From the NCBI RefSeq assembly GCF_001278075.1, contig NZ_CP011340.1, forward strand, positions 1,054,001 through 1,118,000: 64,000 nt of DNA, given 5' to 3'. The DNA comes from Streptomyces pristinaespiralis. Its GTDB lineage: Bacteria; Actinomycetota; Actinomycetes; Streptomycetales; Streptomycetaceae. This document shows positions 54,119 through 64,000 of this stretch, piece by piece. Below the pieces are notes generated by a model. It was not told the DNA's origin. It ran no database searches and saw only the letters and a program-made list of their open reading frames with translations. The translations under genes were made by a program, and so were the position numbers. Each line of letters begins with the position of its first letter. The stretch's first letter is position 1.

Positions 54119-55816
54119 ATGCTCGACGGAGGACCGACGGGGGGCCAGGTCCTCCGCAGGGCGATCGGCGGCCGGCGTCGCCACATCGCCGTGGCGTCGT
54201 TGCTCGGTATGACGCACCAGGCGTGCGAGGTGATGGTCCCCGTCGTCATCGGCGTCGTCATCGACGAAGCCGTGACGACCGGTTCCTTTGACGCGCTCCT
54301 GGCCAGGCTCGGGCTGCTGGCCGCACTCTTCCTCGTCCTGTCCACGTGCTACCGGACCGCCGCCCGGATCACCGACGGGGCCGGCGAGCACGCCGCGCAC
54401 CGGATCCGGACGGAGCTCGGTACGAAGGTGCTCGACCCGCGCGGCGGCGCCGACACGGGCCGGCTGCCCGGTGCGCTGACCGCCGTCGCCACCGGCGACG
54501 CCGAGCGGGTGGGCGCCGTCGCCGCGGCGCTCTCGTACGGGATCTCCGCGGTCGCCGGACTGGCCGTCAGCGCGGTGGTGCTGCTGCGGATCTCCGTACC
54601 TCTCGGCCTGCTCATCCTGCTCGGTGTCCCGCCCCTGCTGTGGATCGGCCACCGCATCAGCCGGCCGCTCGAGCGGCGCAGCGAGGTCGAGCAGGAGCGC
54701 GCCGCCCACGCCTCCGGCGTCGCCGCCGACCTGGTGGCGGGCCTTCGGGTGCTCAAGGGGATAGGGGCCGAGCAGGCCGCGGTGTCCCGGTACCGGCGCA
54801 CCAGCCAGGACTCCCTGGCGGCGGCCCTGCGCGCGGCCCGCAGCCGGGCCTGGCACGACGGCGCGATCCTCGCCCTCACCGGGGTCTTCATCGCCGTCAT
54901 CGGACTGGTCGGCGCGCACCTGGCGATGCAGGGCGAGATCAGCATCGGTGACCTGGTGGCGGCCGTGGGTCTCGCCCAGTTCCTGCTCGGCCCGTTCCAG
55001 CTGCTCACCTATGTCAGCGGCGAGTTCGCACAGGGGCGTGCCTCCGCCGACCGGATCGCGGAGGTGCTGGCCGCGCCGCCCGCCGTGCCCGGCGGGACGG
55101 CCACACCGCCCCGTCCCGTCACCGGCGCACTGCGGCTGCGCGGCGTCACGTGCGGGGCGCTGCGCGGGACCGACCTGGACATCGGCGCCGGAACGCTGCT
55201 CGGCGTCGTCGCCAGGGACCCGGCAGCGGCGAGCGATCTGCTGCTGTGCCTGGGCCGCGAACTCGACCCGGCGGAGGGGACGGTGGAGCTGGACGGGGTG
55301 CCTCTCTCCTCACTCGCACCGGCCGAGGTGCGGGGCGCGATCCTCGTCGCCCACCACGACGCGGATCTGTTCGAGAGCAGCCTGCTGGACAACGTACTGG
55401 CCGGGCGGGACGGCGGCCCCGTGGACGTCGGACCCGCGCTGACGGCCTCGGCGGCGGACGAGGTCGCACAGGCCCTGCCGCAGGGCGTGGAGACGATGCT
55501 GACCGAACGTGGCCGGTCGCTGTCGGGCGGGCAGCGTCAACGGGTCGCGCTGGCACGGGCGCTCGCCGCCGACCCGCCGGTGCTGGTCGTCCACGATCCG
55601 ACGACGGCGGTCGACACCGTCACCGAGTCGCGGATCGCGGCGCGGCTGAGCGAGCTCCGCCGTGGCCGCACGACGATCCTCGTCACCACCAGTCCCGCCC
55701 TGCTGGCCGTGACCGATCGTGTGGTGGTGATCGACGACGGCGCCGTCACGGCGGACAGCCGCCACCCGGATCTCGTCGCCGATGACGCGTCGTACCGCTC
55801 GGTGGTGCTGGCGTGA
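54119..55816 (+). CDS. ABC exporter, half-transporter with degenerate ATP site (siderophore secretion)
   Basis: ATG 54119 is preceded by GGAGG. The 565-residue half-transporter has a six-helix ABC-exporter membrane domain (GMTHQACEVMVPVVIGVVID; DLVAAVGLAQFLLGPFQLLT) and an NBD. The Walker A position reads LLGVVARDPAAASDLLL, lacking the GKS/T core. The signature LSGGQRQRVALARALA is intact. The Walker B reads VLVVHDPTTAVDT, with Pro where the catalytic Glu belongs. It is translated together with the next gene (GTG overlapping the stop), which carries the complementary good site, so the pair forms one heterodimer, like mycobacterial IrtAB. Confidence 0.9.
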   Translation: MLDGGPTGGQVLRRAIGGRRRHIAVASLLGMTHQACEVMVPVVIGVVIDEAVTTGSFDALLARLGLLAALFLVLSTCYRTAARITDGAGEHAAHRIRTELGTKVLDPRGGADTGRLPGALTAVATGDAERVGAVAAALSYGISAVAGLAVSAVVLLRISVPLGLLILLGVPPLLWIGHRISRPLERRSEVEQERAAHASGVAADLVAGLRVLKGIGAEQAAVSRYRRTSQDSLAAALRAARSRAWHDGAILALTGVFIAVIGLVGAHLAMQGEISIGDLVAAVGLAQFLLGPFQLLTYVSGEFAQGRASADRIAEVLAAPPAVPGGTATPPRPVTGALRLRGVTCGALRGTDLDIGAGTLLGVVARDPAAASDLLLCLGRELDPAEGTVELDGVPLSSLAPAEVRGAILVAHHDADLFESSLLDNVLAGRDGGPVDVGPALTASAADEVAQALPQGVETMLTERGRSLSGGQRQRVALARALAADPPVLVVHDPTTAVDTVTESRIAARLSELRRGRTTILVTTSPALLAVTDRVVVIDDGAVTADSRHPDLVADDASYRSVVLA

Positions 55817-57750
55817 CGGCACGGCACGACGGCGCCCCGCACGACGAGGGCGCCCCGAAGCACATGTCGGCCTCGCCCGACGAAGCCGCCGCGAAGCGCG
55901 GGGCCCGGAACGACGGAGGCCGGACGATGAGTGGGACCAGCAGCGGGACCGGCACACCCGACCGTGAGCTCCTGCCGATCGCCACCGGCGCCCAGACCCT
56001 CGCCGTCGTCCGCACGTTGCTGCGCGGGCACCGGCTGCTGACCGTGTCCGCGGTGACGGTCCTGGTACTCGGCACGGGCATCGGCATGCTGACGGCTCCG
56101 CTGCTGGGCCGCATCGTCGACCTGGTCGTCGCGCAGCGCGGCCCCGGCGCCCTCACGGTGCCGATGGTCCTCCTCCTCACCGTGGCGACGGCCAGGGGTG
56201 TCGCCACCGCCGTCGGCAGCTCGCTCGTCGCCCGGCTCGGGGAGACGGTGCTCGCGAGCCTGCGTGAACGGTTCGTCGAGCGGGCGCTGCGACTGCCGCT
56301 CCAGCGGGTGGAGCGGGCCGGCTCCGGCGATCTGACCTCCCGGGTGACCGGCGACGTGACCCTGATAACGAAGGCGGTGCGCCAGGCACTGCCCGAGTTC
56401 AGCGGCGCCGTGCTCACCATCGTGCTCACCCTCGTCGGGCTCGCCGTGCTGGACTGGCGTTTCCTGCTCGCCGTCCTGCCGGCCGTGCCGGTCCACGTCC
56501 TCACCGTGCGGTGGTACATCCCCCGCTCCTCCCCCGTGTACGCGGCGCACCGGGTGGCCACCGGCGCCCTGCAGCACCAACTCCTCGACAGCGTCGGCGG
56601 GGTGCGGACCGTGCGCGCCTTCCGCCTGAACGGCCGCCACGCGCGGCTGCTGGAGCAGCGGTCCAGGGACGCGGTCGACCTCGCGCTGCGCGGCATCCGG
56701 CTGGTGTCCGGCTTCTTCTCGCGGCTCAACCTCGCCGAGTTCGTCGGTCTGACGTCGGTCCTGGTCACCGGCTTCCTGCTGGTCGGCAGCGGTTCCGTCA
56801 GCATCGGCACGGCGACCGCCGCCGCGCTCTACTTCCACAGTCTCTTCAACCCCGTCAACGCCGCGCTCTTCCTCATCGACGAGGCGCAGTCGGCCGGCGC
56901 GAGCCTTGCCCGCCTGGTCGGTGTGTCGAGCCTGCCGGCCGAGCACGATCCGGCGGGGGCTGCGGTACCGGTCGACGGCTCCGTCAAGGTGTACGCCCTC
57001 AGCCACGCGTACACGCCCGGGCATCCGGTGCTGAGCGACGTCGACCTCGAGGTGCGTGACGGAGAGCGGGTGGCGCTGGTCGGCGCCAGCGGGGCCGGGA
57101 AGACCACCCTGGCGAAGCTGATCGCCGGGGTCCATCCGCCGTCGGGGGGCTCGTTCAGCCTCGGCGGTGTCGACGCGACGGAGCTCGGGCCGGCCGGCAT
57201 CCGGCGTGCGGTGACGCTGATCAGCCAGGAGGTCCATGTGTTCGCCGGACCGCTGGCGGAGGATCTGCGGCTGGCCCGCCCCGAGGCCACCGACGAGGAG
57301 CTGCGCGCCGCGCTCGCCCAGGTCGACGCGCTGGCCTGGGTCGAGGCGCTGCCGGACGGTCTCGGCACCGTCGTCGGTGAGGGCGGCCACCGCCTCACGG
57401 TGACCCAGGCCCAGCATCTGGCGCTGGCCCGCCTGGTCCTGGCCGATCCCCCGATCGCGATCCTGGACGAGGCCACGGCGGACGCGGGCAGCGCGGGGGC
57501 CCGCACGCTGGAGGCGGCCGCGCTGAAGGCACTCGAAGGCCGTACGGCGCTGATGGTGGCCCACCGGCTCCCCCAGGCGGCGACCGCCGACCGTGTCGTC
57601 GTCCTCGACGGGGGCCGGGTCGTCGAGACCGGCACGCACGAGGAGCTGGTGGCGGCGGGCGGGCGGTACGGCGCCCTGTGGTCCGCCTGGTCCGACAGCC
57701 GCCGGCAGCCGGGCGACGACGGGGCGTCGCGGACGGGCGCCAAGGACTGA
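55813..57750 (+). CDS. ABC exporter, half-transporter with intact ATP-binding site
   Basis: GTG 55813 overlaps the previous stop by 4 bp and gives 645 residues. After a hydrophilic head of about 55 residues comes the membrane domain (GIGMLTAPLLGRIVDLVVAQ; VGLTSVLVTGFLLVGSGSVS) and an NBD with intact Walker A VGASGAGKTTLAKLIAG, Q-loop LISQEVHVFAG and Walker B PPIAILDEATADAGS. The signature has become RLTVTQAQHLALARL instead of LSGGQ. With the preceding protein's LSGGQ it can build one canonical ATP site; the other site lacks both elements. Probably exports the siderophore or handles it in the membrane. Confidence 0.92.
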   Translation: MTARHDGAPHDEGAPKHMSASPDEAAAKRGARNDGGRTMSGTSSGTGTPDRELLPIATGAQTLAVVRTLLRGHRLLTVSAVTVLVLGTGIGMLTAPLLGRIVDLVVAQRGPGALTVPMVLLLTVATARGVATAVGSSLVARLGETVLASLRERFVERALRLPLQRVERAGSGDLTSRVTGDVTLITKAVRQALPEFSGAVLTIVLTLVGLAVLDWRFLLAVLPAVPVHVLTVRWYIPRSSPVYAAHRVATGALQHQLLDSVGGVRTVRAFRLNGRHARLLEQRSRDAVDLALRGIRLVSGFFSRLNLAEFVGLTSVLVTGFLLVGSGSVSIGTATAAALYFHSLFNPVNAALFLIDEAQSAGASLARLVGVSSLPAEHDPAGAAVPVDGSVKVYALSHAYTPGHPVLSDVDLEVRDGERVALVGASGAGKTTLAKLIAGVHPPSGGSFSLGGVDATELGPAGIRRAVTLISQEVHVFAGPLAEDLRLARPEATDEELRAALAQVDALAWVEALPDGLGTVVGEGGHRLTVTQAQHLALARLVLADPPIAILDEATADAGSAGARTLEAAALKALEGRTALMVAHRLPQAATADRVVVLDGGRVVETGTHEELVAAGGRYGALWSAWSDSRRQPGDDGASRTGAKD

Positions 57751-58075
57751 TCCCGGGCGGGCGACGGGCGCAGCCGGGAAGGCTCCGCGCGTCGATCCGC
57801 CGACTCCCGGTGCCCGAAGGGGCGTCGCAGGCCGGCCGTCAGGACCCCGGCGTGACGGCCGCCACGGACCTCGCGTCTCGATGCCGCCGACTCCCCTGCT
57901 GCGGCCGGGCGTTCGCCGACGGCCGTCCGCTGGTCCCGGCGCGCGGCGGGGCGCGATCACCAGGGGCATCGCGTCTCGGTGCCGCGACCCCCTCACCCCG
58001 ACGGGACGCCGGACGGCCGGCGGTCAGGTGGCGGCGAGCCTCGCCACCCCCGCCGGCCCGTCCCCGGCCGCGGGT
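57751..58075. other. convergent intergenic region, no gene supported
   Basis: These 325 bp separate the plus-strand exporter genes from the minus-strand MbtH gene. Short repeats of GCCGACTCCC occur at about 57796-57805 and 57885-57894, and the sequence is GC-rich. No clear terminator hairpin or coding frame stands out. Confidence 0.5.
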
Positions 58076-58285
58076 TCAGCCCTGCCGCGCGATCAGGCTC
58101 GCCGGCCGCAGATCGGTCCAGTTGGCCTCCACGTAGGCAAGACAGGCATCCCGGGTTTCCTCGCCGAACACGGTGCGCCACCCCGGGGGCACCTCTGCGA
58201 ACGACGGCCACAGCGAGTGCTGGTTCTCGTCGTTGACGAGGACCAGGAAGCGGCCCTGCGGGTCCTCGAACGGGTTGGTCGTCAT
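58076..58285 (-). CDS. mbtH: MbtH-family protein
   Basis: This 69-residue protein starts at ATG 58285, 6 bp behind the NRPS stop. The family pattern is complete: [53 protein letters not shown], including the conserved Trp residues. MbtH proteins bind adenylation domains and are needed for their folding or activity. Placement behind the NRPS makes it its cognate partner. The minus-strand operon NRPS-mbtH converges on the exporter genes. Confidence 0.96.
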   Translation of the reverse strand: MTTNPFEDPQGRFLVLVNDENQHSLWPSFAEVPPGWRTVFGEETRDACLAYVEANWTDLRPASLIARQG

Positions 58286-58291
58286 AACTCG

Positions 58292-61200
58292 TCACTCCTC
58301 ATGGGTGTTCACGGTGAACAGTTCCGAGAGCGGCTGCTCGGGGTCGGCCGCCACGTTCCGCAGCAACGTCAGGAACTCGTCCGCGAGCCGCCGCGCCTTG
58401 GCCCGCCCCAGCAGCGCGGTGGCGTGGATCAGTTCGCAGTGCACCGGCCCGTCGCCGCGCGGCTCGTAGAAGCTGAGTGTCAGCTCCGCCCTCGCGGAGC
58501 CGGTCGGCACGGCGTGGAACGAGCCCAAGCCGCCCTCCAGCTCCTCCAGGTCCGCCTGCTCGTGGTGGATCACCATGACCTGCGGGCCCTCCGGCGTGAG
58601 GCCGGTCGCACGCGCCACCTCGTCGAAGGGCACGTCCGCCCGGTCCAGCGCGCCGAGCGTCGTCTCCCGCACCCGGGTGAGCAGTTCGGTGAAGGTGGGG
58701 TCCCCCGCGGTGTCGGTGCGCAGCACCACGGTGTTGAAGAAGCAGCCGACCAGGTCGGCCAGCCGGTCGTCGCCACGTCCGGCGACCATGGTGCCGATCG
58801 GCAGGTCGGTGCCGACGCCGTGGGCGGTGAGCAGGGCGGACAGTGCCGAGTGCAGCACCATGAACATGCTGGTGCCGGTGGTCCGGGCGAGCCGGTCCAC
58901 GCCGGCGTGGAGCTGCTCGTCGAGGACGAACCCGACGTGGTCGCAGGCGTGGCCGGACGGCCCCGCCGCGTCCGTACGCGGCCGGTCGGCCGGCAGTTCC
59001 AGGCCGCGGGGTACGTTCTTCAGCGTCCGCTTCCAGTAGGCGAGTTGCCGCCCGCCCACGCTGTCCGGGTCCGCGGGTTCGCCGAGCGTCTCGTGCGCCC
59101 AGTGGGTGTAGTCGCCGTACGTCACCGGAAGGGGCTGCCACCCTGGCTCCGCTCCCGAGGTCCGGGCCGCGTACGCGGTGGTGAGGTCGCGGAACAGCGG
59201 GACGACCGACCATTCGTCGGCGGCCAGGTAGTGCATGGTCAGCAGCAGCGCCTGCGTCCCGTCCGGGCCGGTGAGCAGCCTGGCCCGCAGCGGGGGCTCC
59301 CGCGTCAGGTCCGGCGAATCCGCGGCGAGCCGGGCGAGCCGGGCGTCGAGATCGGCGCACTGCTCGGTCTCCAGCTGCGGCGCGGGGCAGGCCTGCTGGA
59401 GAACGGCTCCCTCCCGCTCGGTGAACGTGGTGCGCAGCGGTTCGTGCCGTGCCACCACATCGGCGAGCGCCGCGGACAGCGCCCCGCTGTCCAGCCCTCC
59501 GGGCGAGCGCAGCACCAGCGCGTGGTCGAACGCCGCGTGCCGCCGGTACGACGACCACTGCGGGCGCTGTACGGGAGCGACGGGCACGGGGGTGCCGTCC
59601 GTACGGTGCCCGACCGGCCGCAGCGACGGGCGGGCGGCCGACGCGCCCTCGATCCTGTCCGCGATGCCGGCGACGGTCAGTGCGTCGAACACGTCCCGGA
59701 TCCTCAGCTCGACGCCGAACTCGGTGCGGATCCGGCCGACGAGCCGCATGGAGGCCATCGAATGGCCGCCCAGTGCGAAGAAGCTGTCGTGGATGCCCAC
59801 GTCCTCCAACGTGAGGATCTCGCCGAACAGTTGCGCCAGCCGGACCTGCGTCGGCGTGACCGGGCGTGCTCCGCCGGTCATCCCCGACCAGTCGGGCACG
59901 GGAAGCGCCTTGCGGTCCAGCTTGCCGTTGGGGGTCAGCGGCAGCGGGCCGTCCAGCGGTACGACGAGGGCGGGCACCATGTACTCGGGCAGCAGCGCGG
60001 CGACGTGCGCGCGCAGCGCCTGCGGGTCGAGGACACCGGGGCCGGATCCGAGGCCGGTGCCGGGCCCGGTGCCGGTCCCGGTCCCGGGGCCGTTCTCCGG
60101 GACGACGTAGCCGACCAGGCGCACGATGTCGCCCTTGCGGTCGGGCACCACGGCGGCCTGGGCGACCGCCGCATGGTCCGCGAGAGCCGCCTCGATCTCG
60201 CCCAGTTCGATACGGAAGCCGCGGATCTTCACCTGCGTGTCGACCCGGCCCAGGAAGTCGAGGTTGCCGTCCCTGCGCCAGCGGGCGCGGTCGCCGGTGC
60301 GGTACATCCGGCTGCCGGGCGGTCCGAACGGGTCGGCGACGAACCGCTCCGAGGTCAGGGCCGGCTTGCCGAGATAGCCGCGGGCGAGGCCCCTGCCCGC
60401 CACGTAGAGTTCGCCGGCCACGCCGGGTGGCACGGGGCTCAGACGGGCGTCCAGGACGTAGCAGACCGTGTTCGGGTCGGGCCTGCCGATGGGCACCCGT
60501 CCGGTGGGCCGTCCTCCGGCCTGCCGGGCGGGCCACAGCGTGGAGTTCACCGTGGCCTCCGTCAGTCCGTACGCCGCGATCAGGTCGGCGGTGGCGCCGA
60601 AGCGGTCGAAGAGGTCCGGCGGCACGGTCTCCGTACCGACCAGGACCGTGGACCCCGCGGGCAGTTCGCAGCCGGCGGGCAGCGCCGACACCAGGGACGG
60701 CGGCAGGATCATGTGGGTGATCCGCTGCTCCGCCAGGAAGTCGGTGAGTGCCGGCCCCGCGACCCGCGCCTCGTCGGGCATGAGCACGAGCCGGCCGCCG
60801 TGGCACAGCGCCATCGACAGTTCGAACACGAAGACGTCGAAGCCGATCGACGCGAACTGCAGGACACTGCTGTCCCGTTCCAGGCCCATCCGGTCGACCG
60901 CGGTCGCGACCAGGCTGGAGATGCCCTCGTGCGGGACGACCACGCCCTTGGGCCGGCCCGTCGAGCCCGACGTGTAGATCACGTAGGCGGCCCGGTCGAG
61001 AGCCGTGGGCAGGCCGGTCACGGCGGAGTCCGGGAGCCGGCCGAGTTCGGCCGTGACGTCCGGCGCGTCGAGCAGCACCACGGGGACGCCGCTCACTTCG
61101 GGTATCTTCCCGGCCACCGGCTCGGTGCCGACGACGACGGCGGCCCCGGAGTCCTCGATCATGTAGGCGAGCCGGTCCGCCGGGTGGACCAGGTCCAGCG

Positions 61201-64000
61201 GCAGGAAGGCGGCGCCCAGTTTGAGGGCGGCGAGCACCGTGGCGACCATGTCGGCCGAGCGGGGCACGGCCACGCCGACCACGCTCTCCGCGCCCACTCC
61301 CCGTGCGGCCAGCAGGTGTGCGAGCCGGTCGGAGCGGGCGTTCAGCTGCGCGTAGCTGAGCGACTGTGAGCGTTCCACGACGGCGACCGCGTCGGGCCGT
61401 TCGGCGACCTGCCGGGCGAACAGGGCGGGCAGCGTGGCCTCTTCGACCACGCGGGCGGTGTCGTTGAAGCGGTCGAGGACCGTCTCCCGTTCGTCCGCGG
61501 CGAGGATCTCCGCGCGGGACAGGGGTTGTTCCGGTGCGCCGGCCACCGCCGCGACCAGTCGCCGCAGGCACTCGGCGAGCTGTTCCGCGCTCTCCTGGTC
61601 GAACAGCTCGGTGGCGTACTCCAGCCGGCAGCCGAGCGTGCCCTCCTGGCCGTCGGCCGCTGTCTGCTCGGTGAAACCGAAGACCAGGTCGAACTTGGCG
61701 GAGCTGATCCGGAACGGCACGTCGGTCACCCGCAGGCCGGGCAGCCGGAGTTCGCCGTCGGTCCGGTTGTGGTAGCCGACCATCACCTGGAACAGCGGGT
61801 TGCGGGCGGGTGACCGGGCCGGGTTCAGCTTCTCGACGACGGCTTCGAAGGGCACGTCCGCGTGGGAGAACGCGGCCAGGTCGGTGGCGCGGACCCTGGC
61901 CAGCAGTTCGGCGAAACTCGGGTCTCCGCTCACGTCGGTGCGCAGCACCAGGGTGTTGACGAAGAAGCCGACCAGGTCGTCGAGTGCCTCGTCGCCGCGC
62001 CCGGCGATGGGCGAGCCGAGGGGGATGTCCGTGCCGGCACCCATGCGGTGGAGCAGCGCGGCGACGGCGGCGTGCACCACCATGAACATGCTGGCGCCGC
62101 TCTCCCTGGCCAGCCGCTTCAGCTGCCGGTGGACTTCTGCGTCGAAGGCGATGTCCAGTTCCGCGCCGGTGAAGGCGGGCCGGGCGGGCCGGGGCCGATC
62201 GGCCGGCAGCTCGATCTCCTCGGGGGCGCCTTCGAGCGCCGTACGCCAGTACTCCAGTTGCCGGGCGGTCAGGCTGCGGGCGTCGGCCGGGTCGCCGAGG
62301 AGGCGCTGCTGCCACAGCGCGTAGTCGGCGTACTGCACGGGCAGCGGCTCCCACGCGGGCGCGGTGCCGCGGGTGCGGGCGGCGTAGGCGGTGGCCAGGT
62401 CGCGCAGGAAGGGCCGGTCGGACCACTCGTCGGTGGTGATGTGGTGCAGCAGCAGGACGACGACGTGGTCCTCCGGGGCCACCTGCACGATCGTCGCCCG
62501 CAGCGGCAGTTCGGCGGCGAGGTCGAACGGGCGGTTGACGGCGGCGTCGACGATGCCGGGCACGTCGGTCCCGGCGGCGCTGAGGCATTCCACGACCGGG
62601 TGCGCCCGCTCGACGGGCAGCACCTGTTGGAACACCTGGCCGTCGCGCTCGAAGAAGACGGTCCGCAGCGCCTCGTGGCGTGCGGCCACATCCGCCAGCG
62701 CCGCCCGCCACGCGGGCACGTCGAGCGTGCCGCGCAGCCGCATCACCAGCGGGAAGTTGTAGGCGGCTGAGGTGCATTCGATCTGCTGGACGACCCACAG
62801 CCGCTGCTGGGCGTGGGACAACGGCAGTTCGGCGGGCCGCTCGCCTGCGGTCAGGGCCGGGCGGGCGGCGGCGGCGGACGGTCGGGCGGCCCGCTCGACG
62901 AGCTCGGCGACGGTCGGCGCCTCGAAGAGGTCGCGGATCGCCAGCTCGGCCAAGAGCGCGGTCCGCGCGCGGCTGATCAGCCTGGTGGCGAGCAGCGAAT
63001 GACCGCCCAGCTCGAAGAAGTTGCTGTCGGTCCCTACGGCGTCCTCGGCGAGGCCGAGCACCTCGGCGAAGAGCGCGCACAGGGTCCGCTCCTGCGGTGA
63101 CCGGGGCGGGCGGACGGAGACCGGTCCGGTGACCTCGGGGGCGGGCAGGGCCTTGACGTCGAGCTTGCCGTTGACGGTGAGCGGCAGGGTGTCCACCGCC
63201 ACCAGCGCCGCCGGAACCATGTAGTCGGGCAGGACGGTACGAAGGTGGTCGCGCAGGCCCCGCACGAGCACGGCCCTCTCCTCTGCGCCGTCCTCGGGCA
63301 CGACGTAGCCGGCCAGGCGCTTCGCGCCGGCGCTGTCCGCCACGACGACGACGGCGGCGTGGGCGACGCCGGGGTGGGCGGCCAGGGCCGCGGTGATCTC
63401 GCCGAGTTCGACCCGGTAGCCACGGATCTTGACCTGGTCGTCGGTCCGGCCGAGGAAGTCGAGGAGCCCGTCGGCCCGTTGCCTGACGAGGTCGCCCGTG
63501 CGGTACATCCTTTCGCCGGGGGCGCCGAACGGGTCGGCGACGAACCGCTCGGCCGTCAGGCCGGGCCGGTCGTGGTAGCCCCGGGCGAGGCCGGTGCCCG
63601 CGATGTACAGCTCGCCGGGGCAGCCGGGCGGCACCGGGCGGAGCATCGCGTCGAGCACGTATGCCCGGGTGTTGCGGATGGGGACGCCGACCGTCGGTGT
63701 GGGGCTGTCGGAGGTGGATCCGCCGAGGGTGTTGATCGTGTACTCGGTGGGTCCGTAGAGGTTGTAGCCGTAGGTGTCCTCGGTGCGGCGCAGCCGGGTC
63801 CACACGGTGTCGGACACGGCCTCTCCGCCGAGCAGGACGAGCGCGGGCCGGTGCCTGCCCCGGTGCTCGGGGGCCACCGTGCACAGGGCGCCGTCGGCTG
63901 CCTGGTCCGTCGTGTCCCGTTCGGCCGGCAGGTCGCCTTCTCCACCGCCTGCTTCGTCCCGGTCGAGCAGGCCCTCCTCGATCAGCAACTGCGCGTACGT
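58292..64000 (-). CDS. non-ribosomal peptide synthetase, C-terminal modules (5' end cut by window)
   Basis: The frame is open from the right edge to the TGA at 58292, 1902 residues. Order: end of an A domain ([20 protein letters not shown]), carrier ([14 protein letters not shown]), condensation ([11 protein letters not shown]), full adenylation ([43 protein letters not shown]), carrier ([14 protein letters not shown]), terminal condensation-like domain ([12 protein letters not shown], second His replaced by Tyr), no thioesterase. By alignment to the PheA pocket, the cut A domain shows L, G, L, I, N (299-331), as in N5-hydroxyornithine-activating domains; the second shows D V F I L G A V N, no confident substrate. 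It fits a hydroxamate siderophore. Release may use the terminal C domain or a separate enzyme. Confidence 0.93.
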   Translation of the reverse strand, partial: TYAQLLIEEGLLDRDEAGGGEGDLPAERDTTDQAADGALCTVAPEHRGRHRPALVLLGGEAVSDTVWTRLRRTEDTYGYNLYGPTEYTINTLGGSTSDSPTPTVGVPIRNTRAYVLDAMLRPVPPGCPGELYIAGTGLARGYHDRPGLTAERFVADPFGAPGERMYRTGDLVRQRADGLLDFLGRTDDQVKIRGYRVELGEITAALAAHPGVAHAAVVVVADSAGAKRLAGYVVPEDGAEERAVLVRGLRDHLRTVLPDYMVPAALVAVDTLPLTVNGKLDVKALPAPEVTGPVSVRPPRSPQERTLCALFAEVLGLAEDAVGTDSNFFELGGHSLLATRLISRARTALLAELAIRDLFEAPTVAELVERAARPSAAAARPALTAGERPAELPLSHAQQRLWVVQQIECTSAAYNFPLVMRLRGTLDVPAWRAALADVAARHEALRTVFFERDGQVFQQVLPVERAHPVVECLSAAGTDVPGIVDAAVNRPFDLAAELPLRATIVQVAPEDHVVVLLLHHITTDEWSDRPFLRDLATAYAARTRGTAPAWEPLPVQYADYALWQQRLLGDPADARSLTARQLEYWRTALEGAPEEIELPADRPRPARPAFTGAELDIAFDAEVHRQLKRLARESGASMFMVVHAAVAALLHRMGAGTDIPLGSPIAGRGDEALDDLVGFFVNTLVLRTDVSGDPSFAELLARVRATDLAAFSHADVPFEAVVEKLNPARSPARNPLFQVMVGYHNRTDGELRLPGLRVTDVPFRISSAKFDLVFGFTEQTAADGQEGTLGCRLEYATELFDQESAEQLAECLRRLVAAVAGAPEQPLSRAEILAADERETVLDRFNDTARVVEEATLPALFARQVAERPDAVAVVERSQSLSYAQLNARSDRLAHLLAARGVGAESVVGVAVPRSADMVATVLAALKLGAAFLPLDLVHPADRLAYMIEDSGAAVVVGTEPVAGKIPEVSGVPVVLLDAPDVTAELGRLPDSAVTGLPTALDRAAYVIYTSGSTGRPKGVVVPHEGISSLVATAVDRMGLERDSSVLQFASIGFDVFVFELSMALCHGGRLVLMPDEARVAGPALTDFLAEQRITHMILPPSLVSALPAGCELPAGSTVLVGTETVPPDLFDRFGATADLIAAYGLTEATVNSTLWPARQAGGRPTGRVPIGRPDPNTVCYVLDARLSPVPPGVAGELYVAGRGLARGYLGKPALTSERFVADPFGPPGSRMYRTGDRARWRRDGNLDFLGRVDTQVKIRGFRIELGEIEAALADHAAVAQAAVVPDRKGDIVRLVGYVVPENGPGTGTGTGPGTGLGSGPGVLDPQALRAHVAALLPEYMVPALVVPLDGPLPLTPNGKLDRKALPVPDWSGMTGGARPVTPTQVRLAQLFGEILTLEDVGIHDSFFALGGHSMASMRLVGRIRTEFGVELRIRDVFDALTVAGIADRIEGASAARPSLRPVGHRTDGTPVPVAPVQRPQWSSYRRHAAFDHALVLRSPGGLDSGALSAALADVVARHEPLRTTFTEREGAVLQQACPAPQLETEQCADLDARLARLAADSPDLTREPPLRARLLTGPDGTQALLLTMHYLAADEWSVVPLFRDLTTAYAARTSGAEPGWQPLPVTYGDYTHWAHETLGEPADPDSVGGRQLAYWKRTLKNVPRGLELPADRPRTDAAGPSGHACDHVGFVLDEQLHAGVDRLARTTGTSMFMVLHSALSALLTAHGVGTDLPIGTMVAGRGDDRLADLVGCFFNTVVLRTDTAGDPTFTELLTRVRETTLGALDRADVPFDEVARATGLTPEGPQVMVIHHEQADLEELEGGLGSFHAVPTGSARAELTLSFYEPRGDGPVHCELIHATALLGRAKARRLADEFLTLLRNVAADPEQPLSELFTVNTHEE

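Noticed and set aside
57593..61369. A plus-strand open frame of over 1200 codons opposite the NRPS
   Set aside because: It is antisense to NRPS domains with clear motifs; the translation is low-complexity and has no domain.

Overview
The window is very GC-rich actinobacterial DNA, almost certainly Streptomyces. GTG/TTG starts, an NNH-NACHT protein, an iron-box-controlled siderophore locus, LacI/ABC sugar islands and several decayed transposases typical of Streptomyces all point that way. No rRNA, CRISPR array or origin is visible. One tRNA (Pro, GGG) is present.

Layout. 1-13.0 kb: a cut-off sterol desaturase, a glutathionylspermidine-synthase remnant split by a tnpB-only IS605-type element, a lipoprotein, a 983-aa NACHT NTPase (NLR-like), a LysR regulator, small unknown or domain-of-unknown-function genes and tRNA-Pro. 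13.0-23.7 kb: a sugar island made of a LacI regulator, a three-gene ABC importer, a GH172 (DUF2961) glycosidase, an FGGY kinase and a fucose-isomerase-like enzyme. Three copies of one palindromic operator (TGAAAT-N2-ATTTCA type) sit at the promoters. GH172 specificity plus isomerase plus kinase suggests use of D-arabinan or a related furanoside. 23.9-26.4 kb: a GAF/PAS/GAF/SpoIIE/HATPase signalling phosphatase.

26.8-36.1 kb: the most unusual block, a tightly coupled four-gene operon on the minus strand. In order of transcription it encodes an unrecognised 272-aa protein, a CHAT protease fused to a P-loop ATPase (679 aa), a 1709-aa STAND ATPase with a long repeat region and a CHAT-like C-terminus without an evident catalytic Cys, and an HExxH metallopeptidase. 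Neighbouring genes overlap by 1-4 bp or lie 18 bp apart. It looks like an NTP-dependent, protease-effector conflict (defence) system.

36.3-48.4 kb: a transposon graveyard (panD remnant, IS110, IS5, IS3 and other transposase fragments, a SpoIIE-phosphatase pseudogene) that surrounds an intact, less GC-rich five-gene RiPP cluster. The cluster encodes a precursor ending in a CSCCCCCCG-containing core, a SagB-like dehydrogenase, a HemN-like radical SAM enzyme, an E1-like leader-binding protein and a YcaO cyclodehydratase. The expected product is a polythiazole peptide.

48.5-64 kb: an iron-regulated siderophore locus. An import operon (two FecCD permeases, ATPase, an amidohydrolase and an Sfp-type phosphopantetheinyl transferase) diverges, across two iron boxes, from a heterodimeric ABC exporter pair whose two ATP sites are complementary in degeneration. 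Converging on it from the right edge is an NRPS (A-T-C-A-T-C, cut by the window end) followed by an MbtH protein. Pocket residues of the cut adenylation domain fit N5-hydroxyornithine, consistent with a hydroxamate siderophore.
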